Positions 9,601-17,665 of a stretch of DNA of 64,000 bases are shown here, one piece after another. Under the pieces are notes generated by a model, which saw nothing but the letters and a program-made list of their open reading frames with translations, was not told the origin of the DNA and did not search any database. The stretch's first letter is position 1. Every line of letters begins with the position of its first letter. Position numbers and translations under genes: made by a program. The stretch comes from Oscillospiraceae bacterium (GTDB lineage: Bacteria > Bacillota > Clostridia > Oscillospirales > Oscillospiraceae), in the NCBI GenBank assembly GCA_015068495.1, contig SVKL01000007.1:26994-90993 (forward strand), read 5' to 3'.

Positions 9601-11906
9601 CTCAGTTCCTTCTGGCCAGTACCCAAAGTGGCAGAAACCTTGATTTCCTCTTCCATCAGATCTCTGTCAGCAATGGGCTCCATCAAAGCAGAAGATTTGA
9701 ACTGAATGCTAAAGTTGCCCTGAATATCAGAAGCTGCCAAAACGTGCTCGTTCTTCAGTTCCTCACCGTCCAGATATACGATGGCGGAAATCATCACAGC
9801 CTGATTTTGGGGCATATACATAATACCCTTTACCTGATTGCCGTCTTCGTCCAGATAGGAGCAGCTGGACTCTGTAATCACCAGCGGAACGGTGTACTTA
9901 CCGTTTTGCTGCAGAACGTGCTCCGTATCCATAGAAGCAGTTGCCAAATACTTGTTGTCGCCGGAAATAAAGGCGATTTTCAGGTTTTTCAGCAGCTCCA
10001 AGCTCTTCATACCTGCTTCGGGGGAGTCGGCATAGTAGATATAGCAGCTGCCGCTGCCCTGCGTGGTGCTGCGAGCGCCTTCATTGATGAAGAGCTGGTC
10101 TTCCTCCCACACACGGTTATCGCCATTGTACTCAATGACTACATCCTTTTCTTCAACCATCGGTATGGGTGTTTGTGTTCCCACATTCACCGCCTTGTGG
10201 TCTTCAAAATTATACCAAGTATCGCCCTTTTTGTAGAGCGTCAGGGTTACCGGCTCTTCCTCTCCTTCTGCAGGCAGCTCCAAAGAGTACATCTGGTAGG
10301 TAACACCCTCGATAACTTCTTTTACTTCACGGGTTTCCTTGCGGGTAACGATGGTGCCGTTCAGACCCAAAATGCTGCCTGGGGCATTGGTACGGGCCCA
10401 CAGGTCCAAAACAAGGCCGAAGGTATCGCCTGCAACCGCATCCTTAACGGACATATTCTCCTGCAGGTATGCGTACATTGCATTTTGTGTGTTGGTGAAG
10501 AGGTCAGGATCGCCGGACCCAGAAAACTTCGGGTCAGCCCATTTTGTCATAACGTTTGCAGTAACCGATGCGCTGCCAATGAGCGGCAATCCGGACACGC
10601 GCACAGAAACCTTAGGCACGAACATTTCCTCACCGGTCAAGCGCTCGTAATCCACCAGCAAGCCATCATAGATATAAGCCTTGCTGGTACCGCTGATGTA
10701 ATTAAGCGCCTCGTCCATACCAATACTGCTAACCGCGTAACGGGTATCACCTTTTGCGTTCTCAACCTGACAGGTTGCGACCTTTACGATAACATTAACC
10801 ACTTCGTTGTCAATCTGTGCCCAATATGCGCCGTCAATTTTCCAAGGCTGCATATTGTCCTGCCGCTCAGCAATCTCACCGTAGGTGTTGGTCAGGTATG
10901 TCAAGCAGCTGTTCAGCTTGGTATAGGTGTTCTTATACAGGTCATAGTCTGCCTTGAACGCAGCGTAGCCGGAATACCCGCTGGCATTAAAGCCTGTGGG
11001 GAATGTGCCTGCCTGCAGCTGCTCGTAGGTCATCATAGTGGTCTGACCTGCGTTGAACTGCCATGCATTGACCAGCTTCACCAGCGCCATACCGTGCTGC
11101 TCCAGACCGGAGAGCATATCCCGAATCAGCCACACCAGCGGAACAATATAGTTACTGCAGTCCTTATCCTCCGGATTGGGATAGTCCTCTGAGTTGATGT
11201 TCCAAGTCATATAGTCGCCCATCAGCTTTACGATGGTGTCAATATAAGGACCGTCCTTTGCAGTGGTGGCTGCGTGTATCGTTCTTGCGTTACCGTTGAA
11301 GGTGGTTGCTTCTTCCTGATATTTCTTCAGCAGCAGTGCGCTTTCACCCTCATAGGTATAGGTCATAGAGGAAATTGCACGGACACCGTAACCGGTATTC
11401 GTGTCGGTAGGTGTCTTAAAGGAGCCGCCCGACAGGCCCTCCTGCCATACCGTAAAGGCATAGTCACTTTGCATACCTTCCACACGGCCGTCCTCGCCAT
11501 AGATAACGCCCTCCAAGGGTCTGCCGTGGGGCAGGCCGCCCATATTCAAACGGGCAGGCCGCAGCACCAGACTATCCAAGCCGTAGCCTTCCGCCAAGTT
11601 AATCAGGTTACCCCACGTGATATTGGCATCCTTAATGGCTGTGCCTGCCGCCACAGAGTCACCGATTTGGGAAAAGCCCGGTACATTGTTGGTATTGCGC
11701 AAGGCAATTTCCAAGTTGCCGTTGCCGGAAATGGACATAGTAATACCTTCCACCTCCGGTTTTGTAGACAGCACAACCCACGCAAACGTGGCCGAGACCA
11801 TCATCGTAACCGACATCGCCAGCAACACCAAAACAGCGATCAAGCGCTCTTTGATGTCCGGTAACGTCCGCTTTAATTCACGGATATAATTCTTCGTATC
11901 TCTCAT
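6663..11906 (-). CDS. Giant SipW-dependent surface protein: fibre-subunit-like head plus Ig-like repeat stalk (1747 aa)
   Basis: The N-terminus is a short basic stretch, a hydrophobic segment and SATFAWVVLSTKPEVEGI, matching the S-x-Y/F-A-W signature of SipW-dependent proteins. Residues to about 750 are homologous to the 658-residue protein at 23275-25251; shared blocks include NGNLE-I/M-AL, TWGNL, YGL...LxPARLN, YGxDGRV and VYLDGE. The remaining ~1000 residues are repeated Ig-like beta-sandwich modules with recurring closing strands such as SPGSYILRYVRLDGVEYEL, SGVYRLEYLVLDGQYTEL and APGTYRFAQVTVNG. The end is acidic and Ser/Thr-rich, with no LPXTG motif or transmembrane helix. The ATG at 11906 follows AGGAG by 8 bases; an upstream in-frame TTG is less likely. 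It probably forms a long stalk or tip component of an extracellular structure. Confidence 0.85.
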   Translation of the reverse strand: MRDTKNYIRELKRTLPDIKERLIAVLVLLAMSVTMMVSATFAWVVLSTKPEVEGITMSISGNGNLEIALRNTNNVPGFSQIGDSVAAGTAIKDANITWGNLINLAEGYGLDSLVLRPARLNMGGLPHGRPLEGVIYGEDGRVEGMQSDYAFTVWQEGLSGGSFKTPTDTNTGYGVRAISSMTYTYEGESALLLKKYQEEATTFNGNARTIHAATTAKDGPYIDTIVKLMGDYMTWNINSEDYPNPEDKDCSNYIVPLVWLIRDMLSGLEQHGMALVKLVNAWQFNAGQTTMMTYEQLQAGTFPTGFNASGYSGYAAFKADYDLYKNTYTKLNSCLTYLTNTYGEIAERQDNMQPWKIDGAYWAQIDNEVVNVIVKVATCQVENAKGDTRYAVSSIGMDEALNYISGTSKAYIYDGLLVDYERLTGEEMFVPKVSVRVSGLPLIGSASVTANVMTKWADPKFSGSGDPDLFTNTQNAMYAYLQENMSVKDAVAGDTFGLVLDLWARTNAPGSILGLNGTIVTRKETREVKEVIEGVTYQMYSLELPAEGEEEPVTLTLYKKGDTWYNFEDHKAVNVGTQTPIPMVEEKDVVIEYNGDNRVWEEDQLFINEGARSTTQGSGSCYIYYADSPEAGMKSLELLKNLKIAFISGDNKYLATASMDTEHVLQQNGKYTVPLVITESSCSYLDEDGNQVKGIMYMPQNQAVMISAIVYLDGEELKNEHVLAASDIQGNFSIQFKSSALMEPIADRDLMEEEIKVSATLGTGQKELSYEYRYPFNQEVAVNLTVEGFTPESAEAFFQRQISETQGSRMASFPIDLATGKGIATFTSPGSYILRYVRLDGVEYELEEPLRVYVSGFAVDSVQVGQNYFMTADQNVTTSVSVNFGALEADKLPRTVQARFMTEAGSAINVKLLPNPNGAWVGDVTFSESGVYRLEYLVLDGQYTELSENLVQVVEARLGMSTEVIIRRYLDVENNVTTTDLQYTYEGQRTNFKAYVKIKDDSGTYLTNLDTGVAGALKLFYKTTGSVGTISADLKWDADYGGYATESEGFFVDAPGTYRFAQVTVNGNSITNAYPAPVISAMYPDPPTWAPEQAYDSNEQEIFAPNSDASVTVHITNAGTEKVWLVFEDASGKLYEMQVNDPSTDIDEVLDGDGNRIAHSYTTKLPLGADGTQAGTWKLVAVKMADVNDGKGGVATADNPYVLNLRSEEQLQFTVTADDFTLVFNEEGNEAQQVIELADGIFMSEQKLSNLYAWLIQTGSDGDNHYAVTGSTVKLTYSYVRSEGNTDYMYEYGGYTTTGNVTVPDVEILLQVNDAQSYKLGQSGAFTVAGKYVLTKAVLTIPGSSGAADKTYTHVVGATEGNNLGIVADTNRAESILPEIHVKSDKPTVKVTAVSPTTSITVNKGDEQNGQCTPMAGVTNSKTDYSATVYIGWSKSYGSIYNASLPEVTLELENISDSFTSADMQFAFSTHTSSTPTNVTFTFTSGNKNSAKSIGYMQAVSARTDKAKSAGKKTVSVITVTATDGTVYTVDLSHAVTINQPQYPYLATVSSATGTSGVTIPADKVPGPITAVPNDDGQFVLTLPATLTWTETTAASEVSGEKTVSGPTRSAYYETWTSGCDTLYQEYTYTVTVKEAEEVLTSTERTYNVTGWRIGDKTYNLGETVIIDQDVTVTAVVEITEGDPVVTTNILTTTITEYYRGKNNQSSPPAGALGVIDDATRIEIDNLISGSGEGTETVEEQTRTPKP

Positions 11907-11935
11907 ACTCAATTCTCCTGTGCCATATGCAGCGA

Positions 11936-13102
11936 CTATACAAGCGGGTAGTTGATGAAGAAGGGAACGGATGCCTCACCGCAGGCAATGCCCTCAAACT
12001 GCCATTGCAAAAGCAATTGATAGGTGCCTGCCGCAGGCATATTCTCTGTGCCTTGAAGGGAAACCTCCAGCCCCTCCGCGATTACTTTATCGGTAAAGCC
12101 ATTTGGCATTTCCACTTGCTCATAGGTAAGGGAGCCATCGTTATTCGTCAGCTGATAGACCTTCCAAGTGTAGTCACAGCCATTCCATTGCGCCGATAGC
12201 CGCCACGGTTGTTCCGGCGTCAGCAATGCGCTGGTCGGAAGATTCTCCCACGGGTCACTATCCACCACAGTCAAGCTGACCGTTTGCTGTTTATGGGTAT
12301 CGTCGTTTTGCCGTTCCAGCAGAATCTCCAGCTCGCTTTGCGCCGTGATATCACAAAGGGAATAGTCCAATACCAGCAGCGTGGTTTCTGTCTCCTGCAG
12401 GGGCAGATAGATTTTATTCCAATCGTGCAGTTGGGTATAGGTTTCGCCTTTATCCAGACTGTATCGCAAGCCCTGCAATGCAAGGTCTTGATTTTTGAAG
12501 GTAAGCATATAGGTGTTTCTGTTTGTGCTGTTAAGCAGCAGATACGCCTTTCCGTTTTTCAGATAAACACCCTGTGTCTGCCGTTTGCAGATCTGATTCA
12601 CATCAACAGGCATTTTATCCGCATCCTGAGGGACCTCTACGCCCTGAGGAAGCAACCATAAGAAAAAGGTTGCAGAAGTATTGCCACAGGCAACCTGAAT
12701 TTCCGCCTTTTGCGCGGTAAGCAGGATTTTGCCTGCATCCGTCAAGGACAGATTTAAGGTAACGGTCTGACCGTCCAGCGCAGCCGATGCTTGCACATAA
12801 GCCGTGCCGGTGGCTGTTACCGTTTGCGCCGCAGGCGCTTCCAAGCGGAAGGTATACTGTGCGCTCTGACGCTCCTGTATATTCCACGGCGCAAGCCACA
12901 CTGCTTGCCCACCGGCTTGCAGGTAATCCTTGTTTTGTACCGGTTGCTGGGATTGCTCCTGCTCCGGGATATACACCTTGTCAATGCTGGCAGGCTGCAA
13001 ATCCCTGCACTGGGTATCCCCAACAACCGTTGTCACGGACAGAAACAGCGCCGCTGCCAAACACCAAGGCAATATTCTTTTGCTCTTAAAGTTTCCAAGC
13101 AT
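11936..13102 (-). CDS. Secreted protein of unknown function in the surface locus (388 aa)
   Basis: I do not recognise the family. A hydrophobic N-terminal segment (LPWCLAAALFLSVTTVVG) suggests export. The rest is beta-strand-rich, with repeated threonine/glutamine patterns and no catalytic motif I can identify. Two sandwich-like halves seem plausible (residues about 60-170 and 190-388), and the C-terminal half ends YQLLLQWQFEG. It starts after AAGGAAG. It lies 21 bp below the 177-residue protein and 29 bp above the Ig-repeat giant, so it is co-transcribed with them. A minor subunit or assembly factor is a reasonable guess, no more. Confidence 0.7.
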   Translation of the reverse strand: MLGNFKSKRILPWCLAAALFLSVTTVVGDTQCRDLQPASIDKVYIPEQEQSQQPVQNKDYLQAGGQAVWLAPWNIQERQSAQYTFRLEAPAAQTVTATGTAYVQASAALDGQTVTLNLSLTDAGKILLTAQKAEIQVACGNTSATFFLWLLPQGVEVPQDADKMPVDVNQICKRQTQGVYLKNGKAYLLLNSTNRNTYMLTFKNQDLALQGLRYSLDKGETYTQLHDWNKIYLPLQETETTLLVLDYSLCDITAQSELEILLERQNDDTHKQQTVSLTVVDSDPWENLPTSALLTPEQPWRLSAQWNGCDYTWKVYQLTNNDGSLTYEQVEMPNGFTDKVIAEGLEVSLQGTENMPAAGTYQLLLQWQFEGIACGEASVPFFINYPLV

Positions 13103-13123
13103 CTGCGCTCTTCCTTTCGTCGA

Positions 13124-13657
13124 TTATACGGTCTGCGCCTTCGTTGCAACCACCCGTAAAAGGCTGTGATAGTTAATCTCTCCACTGTGTTCCACCGTCA
13201 GATCAAAGCTTTGCTGACCGGAAGGCTGCAGTGTCCAGGTTTTTTCCTGTCCCTGAGCATCCGGAAACCGATACGCCCATCCGTCTCCAAAGCGCATATG
13301 CAGCACACTTCCGGGCACAATGGGTTGCGCCTGCGCTGTATATTGCCCATCCGGAGCTGTCAGGGTTATATTTAGCTTTTCCGGCGCTTCAATACCTTCG
13401 GAAACCAGAATGTAGATTTCCCCTTCGGAAACCTGCGTACCGGTATTTTCCAAGGAAAATGTCAATTTTCGGGTGTTCTGCTCCGCAATCCAGTCGCCGT
13501 CCTGATGGAGAATCAAATTCTCTTCCCCTTCCGGCTGAAAGGGCAGTGTTTCGGTCCAATTCTCCCGAAATCTCGCCTGAGAAACCCCCACAGTCAGCAC
13601 CAGCGCTCCAACTATACACAGCGCAACCAGCAGCGGAAACATATTTCTTTTATTCAT
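13124..13657 (-). CDS. Small secreted beta-rich protein (177 aa), possible minor fibre subunit
   Basis: An N-terminal hydrophobic helix (PLLVALCIVGALVLTVGVS) leads into SQARFRENWTETLPF, a weakened version of the motif found after the hydrophobic segment in its neighbours. The body alternates short beta strands (KLTFSLENTGTQVSEGEIYI) and resembles a single TasA/camelysin-like or Ig sandwich. No family was recognised with certainty. A strong AAAGGAGG site precedes the ATG by about 8 bases. It sits 15 bp after the beta-helix gene and 21 bp before the next gene, inside the operon. Confidence 0.7.
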   Translation of the reverse strand: MNKRNMFPLLVALCIVGALVLTVGVSQARFRENWTETLPFQPEGEENLILHQDGDWIAEQNTRKLTFSLENTGTQVSEGEIYILVSEGIEAPEKLNITLTAPDGQYTAQAQPIVPGSVLHMRFGDGWAYRFPDAQGQEKTWTLQPSGQQSFDLTVEHSGEINYHSLLRVVATKAQTV

Positions 13658-13672
13658 TCCGCCGCCTCCTTT

Positions 13673-15571
13673 TTATGAATTCTGCTTCGTAACTGTCCAA
13701 GTTTGGCCACTTTCTGTGCAGGTATATCCATCTGCCACAAAGTCTGCCACATTGGAACTATATGCGCCGCCCTTAACCTGCACGGTAGCATTGGGCGCAT
13801 TGGGCAGATTCACACGGATTGCCAAATCCTTTTCGCTGTTAACAACTGTCTTTTCGCCCTCTACGGTCACGGACATAACCCATTCGTAGTTGGCCTCCAG
13901 ATAGATCGCGGAACCAATATCCATAAACCCGCTCACATTAAAGCCGGGGGTCATATTGGTTGGGTTACCGTTGCCGGTGGCTGTGATGGACGTGTCGATG
14001 ATATGTACATCGCCACCCTTAACAACCACACCCATATCGCCTTCAAGGGTGCTGTTTACAATGGTCATCTTACTGTTTCTTTGGGGTTGATAGACGGCAG
14101 CTGCCCCACCGGTAACAGTGGAGTCCATGATTTGAATGGACGTTCCCCAATATGTGCTGGTGCCGTTGCCCCAAATTGCGCCCAAATCACCGTGCAAAGT
14201 ACTCTTTTCGATGGTGATCTGTGTCAGCTGGCCAGACTTCTCGCCATTGCCTCTGACATAAACAGCGCAGTCCGTCGCTGTAATGTTGCATTCAGAAAGG
14301 CGGACCATAGAATCCTGTCCGGTTCCTGCGCTGTCCTCTACGCGGACAGCATCCACCATATCGCTCACGCTGACTTTATTCATAGTCAGTTCGCCGTTGA
14401 CCACCTTTACACCCACGCTGTCGGCTGTATTGCAGCCTTGCAGTGTGCCGTCAAAAATCGTCAGCTTGCTGCCGTTTGCAACTTCAACAGCAGCCGTTTT
14501 GTCGGATGTAAAAATCGTATGGCCGTTCAGATTCACCACAGCATCTTCACCGCTGGATAGATGCAAACTGGTGGCTTCTGCCAATGTCAGATCTGTCTCC
14601 AGCTGTATTACGCCGCTGGTTAAATCGTTAAGCGCCTCCTGCAGCTGGGTCACCGTAGATACCTGCGTGCTATCAAATTCGCCGCCCTGCGCGCTGATAT
14701 TCAAACGCACAATGCCTTGCTTTTTCTCCTCAGCGCTTCCCAGCGCCACATCCGTTTCCATTTCCTGCTGAATTTCTGCCCAATTGCACAAATACAGCCA
14801 AATGCCCTTACCCGTATCGTCTACGTCCACAGGATAATAGCCATTGACCGCCGCTGCAGGGTCAATCACCCCTGCATACCCATCGGTTGCGGACAAACTT
14901 GCTAAAAACTGTGCCACCGTGGTTGTTCCGTCCACGGTTTTCAGCTTTCCGTCACTGTCAAAGGTGGCGCGGTCCAGGTCATACTCCACCGGACGCAAAT
15001 ACTCGTTCTCAGAGACTACCGTATTATTTACGGTGCCTAAGAAGTAATAGCCAAGCACATCATAAACCCACGTCCACTTAATACGGGCATCATTGTAAAA
15101 CAGCTCATTCAAAACAAGCTTGTTTTGGCTGGGAATCAAGTAGGTATAGCTATCCTTGGAATTCAAATATACCCGCTGCAGATTTTCCCCATTCTTGGTA
15201 GATGCGGCATCCACATACAGATAAATCCGTTTTGCCAAATCCTCGTCCATAGTCTTTGCGATATGCACACCTGCAAAGATCATATCCGAGCCGGTATTGT
15301 TCACTTCCAAGGAAATCACACCGGATTTTCCCGGGCCGGCTTCAATGGCGCCGTCACCGATGTCCACCGTACCCTCAAATCCCCACGCAGCAGTCTGGAA
15401 AATCAAATCACCGGATTTTACCACATTGGTATACCAAGCTGCGGACATTGTGAACAGCAACACCAACAGCAGTGCAACCGTACTTACAGCGATGATTGAC
15501 TGGGTTATGATTTTCTTCCGGGCCGAAGTAAGCAATTTATTCTGTTTTTTCAGGACTTTCTCTTCCATCAT
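13673..15571 (-). CDS. SipW-dependent-type protein with right-handed beta-helix region
   Basis: A charged N-terminus and hydrophobic helix (IIAVSTVALLLVLLFTMSAAW) precede YTNVVKSGDLIFQTAAWGFEG, a TasA-like N-terminal region. Residues about 320-560 are short beta rungs typical of a right-handed parallel beta-helix: INISAQ-like turns, VNLNGHTIF, LTIFDGTLQGC, ITIEKSTLHGDLGAIWGNG, MTIVNSTLEGDMGVVVKGG. Such folds occur in polysaccharide-binding or -cleaving proteins and in passive adhesins; I see no clear pectate-lyase catalytic set. The start is uncertain: the frame opens at a GTG (15583), and ATG codons at 15571 and 15568 follow a CAGGGTG site. It overlaps the signal peptidase gene end by about 35 bp, suggesting translational coupling. 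Confidence 0.75.
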   Translation of the reverse strand: MMEEKVLKKQNKLLTSARKKIITQSIIAVSTVALLLVLLFTMSAAWYTNVVKSGDLIFQTAAWGFEGTVDIGDGAIEAGPGKSGVISLEVNNTGSDMIFAGVHIAKTMDEDLAKRIYLYVDAASTKNGENLQRVYLNSKDSYTYLIPSQNKLVLNELFYNDARIKWTWVYDVLGYYFLGTVNNTVVSENEYLRPVEYDLDRATFDSDGKLKTVDGTTTVAQFLASLSATDGYAGVIDPAAAVNGYYPVDVDDTGKGIWLYLCNWAEIQQEMETDVALGSAEEKKQGIVRLNISAQGGEFDSTQVSTVTQLQEALNDLTSGVIQLETDLTLAEATSLHLSSGEDAVVNLNGHTIFTSDKTAAVEVANGSKLTIFDGTLQGCNTADSVGVKVVNGELTMNKVSVSDMVDAVRVEDSAGTGQDSMVRLSECNITATDCAVYVRGNGEKSGQLTQITIEKSTLHGDLGAIWGNGTSTYWGTSIQIMDSTVTGGAAAVYQPQRNSKMTIVNSTLEGDMGVVVKGGDVHIIDTSITATGNGNPTNMTPGFNVSGFMDIGSAIYLEANYEWVMSVTVEGEKTVVNSEKDLAIRVNLPNAPNATVQVKGGAYSSNVADFVADGYTCTESGQTWTVTKQNS

Positions 15572-16274
15572 TTTTTTGAACACCCTGCTTTATTTCTTCC
15601 AAACATTCCTGACGGATTCTTTCTTCCATTTCCGCGTACTCTTCCTGTGTCAACAGGCCGCCACCGGATATTCTTTCCTCTTTTTCCACCTCTTGGAGGA
15701 CCACATCCATTTCTTTACGGATGTTCTGCACACAATTTTTCAGTATAAACCCGGCCACCAATAAAATAGGCACCAGTACACAGATTAAAAAGCCCACTTT
15801 ATTGGTTAAAAAGCCCATGAGTGCCGCCATAAGGTTTCCCTCCTTTGTATGCCAAGCAACTTTACCAATCAGATTTTCCGACGTGACATAGTATCGATCC
15901 GCAATCAAATTGGCATCGCCTTGGGTTTCCAGTAGAATTGTTTCGTCCGCCTGCTTTGTTACAGACACCACGCGGTGGGTAATGATTTTTCCCTTGGTAG
16001 GCGGTTCTTTCGAAACAAAACATACAATATCTTCTTTTTCAATTTCAGAAATCGGCGTTTGTTGGCTCAGCAAAAGAGAACCAACAGGGATATTGGGTTC
16101 CATACTGCCGGTCACTACACGAAAAACGCTGAAGCCTGCAATCTTCACATATCCCTGTGTATAAACCTGGGCAACAATCAGCAGGCACAGCAAAACTGCC
16201 ATCACACAGGCCAAGGTTGCCAAGGAAGACCCGATTTTTTCTGAAATGCTGGGTTTTTTCTTTTCTTCGCTCAT
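15537..16274 (-). CDS. sipW: SipW-type (Ser-His) signal peptidase I, copy 1
   Basis: A 245-residue protein with a hydrophobic anchor near residues 20-40. It has catalytic serine in VVTGSMEPNIPVGS (about S57), the histidine of the endoplasmic-reticulum/SipW type in IITHRVVSV (about H100) and the TQGDAN aspartate (about D120). Ser-His enzymes differ from the Ser-Lys type that handles ordinary exported proteins. In Bacillus, SipW matures the TasA and TapA fibre proteins. A second hydrophobic segment and a Glu-rich cytoplasmic tail follow. It lies between two putative substrates, the 449-residue protein (upstream, 29 bp) and the beta-helix protein (downstream, overlapping). The dedicated role is inferred from this context. 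Confidence 0.9.
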   Translation of the reverse strand: MSEEKKKPSISEKIGSSLATLACVMAVLLCLLIVAQVYTQGYVKIAGFSVFRVVTGSMEPNIPVGSLLLSQQTPISEIEKEDIVCFVSKEPPTKGKIITHRVVSVTKQADETILLETQGDANLIADRYYVTSENLIGKVAWHTKEGNLMAALMGFLTNKVGFLICVLVPILLVAGFILKNCVQNIRKEMDVVLQEVEKEERISGGGLLTQEEYAEMEERIRQECLEEIKQGVQKNDGRESPEKTE

Positions 16275-16303
16275 AATAAAACCTTACTTAACTGTTTTTG
16301 CTT

Positions 16304-17653
16304 TTAGCCGTGTCCGCCTGCAAGCTCCAAGCCAATGGCAAAGGGAACACTGTCAGCAAAACCGATGCAATCCGGATCCTGACCTTCCAGCCAGACGAAC
16401 ATCCGAATGCGCTGGGGAACATTTTTCTCCAGCTCCACAATCATCACATCTTCTGTTGCTCCCGCCGTCCCCAAAGATTGGAGCTGTTCGGCAGAAAGCA
16501 CCGATTCCTCCTGCCCATAGAGCATACCGGTATTGGGCAAAAACTGTCCCCGGGACAGGAATGTGGATGTCTGCTGTTGCAGATAGCGGAAATAAAAGTC
16601 CCGTTCCAATTCCTTCTCTTCCCCACTGCCAAGCGTCTTACCTGCAATGGAAGCTTGAAACAGCGGTTCCAGTGCCAGACCGTATTCATTGTTCAGCCAA
16701 CTGTTGCGCAACTGCACCGTCAGTCTGTCCCGTACGGAAACAGGCTGGCCGTCCTTGCCAATAGGCTTGGTAAATGCATACTGCCCGTCAAGGATCTCAT
16801 CGCCCAAGAGGGTAAATACCGTTTCCGGGTGCAAATCCCCGTTGGGCTCATAAATTGTAAATCTGTCCCCCGGCATATTATTGCAGGACATTCCGGGTTC
16901 TTCGTAGTATCCCCGCAAGGAGGAATATTGATTGGAATAATAGGTGCTTCTGGCATAGTACTGCATAGAATTATCCAGCACAGCGCCGGTGTTGGTTAAA
17001 AATCCGATACGGGCGCTGGCCGCCACACTGTCGTTGCCATAGGTCAAGTGGTAACCGTCCTCGGTCTTTTCAACCCGGGGCAAGCCTAGAAGAAAGCTTC
17101 CTGTATGGGAGAAGCTGTCACCGGCGGAAATCCGCAGCTGATAGTCCCCTCCCGGAGAAACCACCCAAAAATCAAGGTACACATAGCTGCCTTCCCTTGC
17201 CTTTTCCTGTTGGGAAATCGGAAGATTTGCATAGGAAAGAACAATGTCCTTGATATGCGCTTCGGCAGGCTTGATTTGACCCATTACCGCATCTCCGGCA
17301 ACAACCTCCGGATCCTTTGCGGCATAGTAGGTTGGGACAAACCAGTTTCTGCCATCTGCAGTAGATACGGGGCTTAAGCCCGCAAGATTCTGCAGATAGT
17401 CATAACTTTGCCATTGGCTGAAATTGATTTGCTCCTGAAACACACCGGGGTAATGGTATGTAACACCGTCCGCCTGCTCCGATATGTCCGGCGCAATCAA
17501 AATCGTACCGCTGCCACCAATGGCAACATGAATTCCCTCTGCCACAGGATTGTTGGACAGGGTTAACCACGCATATGTGGACACAACGACCACAGAAAAT
17601 GCCACCAGCACCGATATTAACGCAATTATTAACTTGGTGTATTTCTTGGTCAT
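16304..17653 (-). CDS. TasA/camelysin-like secreted protein with WLEGQD-C motif (449 aa)
   Basis: The N-terminus KLIIALISVLVAFSVVVVSTYAWLTLSNNP has the hydrophobic segment followed by S-T-Y-A-W, the signature of SipW-dependent exported proteins. The body is beta-rich without recognised catalytic motifs. Near the C-terminus, MFVWLEGQDPDCIGFADSV matches the WLEG-x-D-x-x-C motif also seen in the 325- and 363-residue proteins of this operon, so the three probably share a C-terminal domain. The start follows AGAGGTGTCCA. The gene lies 12 bp below the YENR coiled-coil gene and 29 bp above a signal peptidase. Predicted role: extracellular fibre subunit or anchor. Confidence 0.8.
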   Translation of the reverse strand: MTKKYTKLIIALISVLVAFSVVVVSTYAWLTLSNNPVAEGIHVAIGGSGTILIAPDISEQADGVTYHYPGVFQEQINFSQWQSYDYLQNLAGLSPVSTADGRNWFVPTYYAAKDPEVVAGDAVMGQIKPAEAHIKDIVLSYANLPISQQEKAREGSYVYLDFWVVSPGGDYQLRISAGDSFSHTGSFLLGLPRVEKTEDGYHLTYGNDSVAASARIGFLTNTGAVLDNSMQYYARSTYYSNQYSSLRGYYEEPGMSCNNMPGDRFTIYEPNGDLHPETVFTLLGDEILDGQYAFTKPIGKDGQPVSVRDRLTVQLRNSWLNNEYGLALEPLFQASIAGKTLGSGEEKELERDFYFRYLQQQTSTFLSRGQFLPNTGMLYGQEESVLSAEQLQSLGTAGATEDVMIVELEKNVPQRIRMFVWLEGQDPDCIGFADSVPFAIGLELAGGHG

Positions 17654-17665
17654 TGGACACCTCTA

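Noticed and set aside
7674..11192. Long plus-strand open frame (1172 codons) opposite the Ig-repeat giant
   Set aside because: It is antisense to a gene with a ribosome site, signal segment and domain structure; its translation is rich in His, Cys and Arg with no family likeness, typical of a shadow frame.
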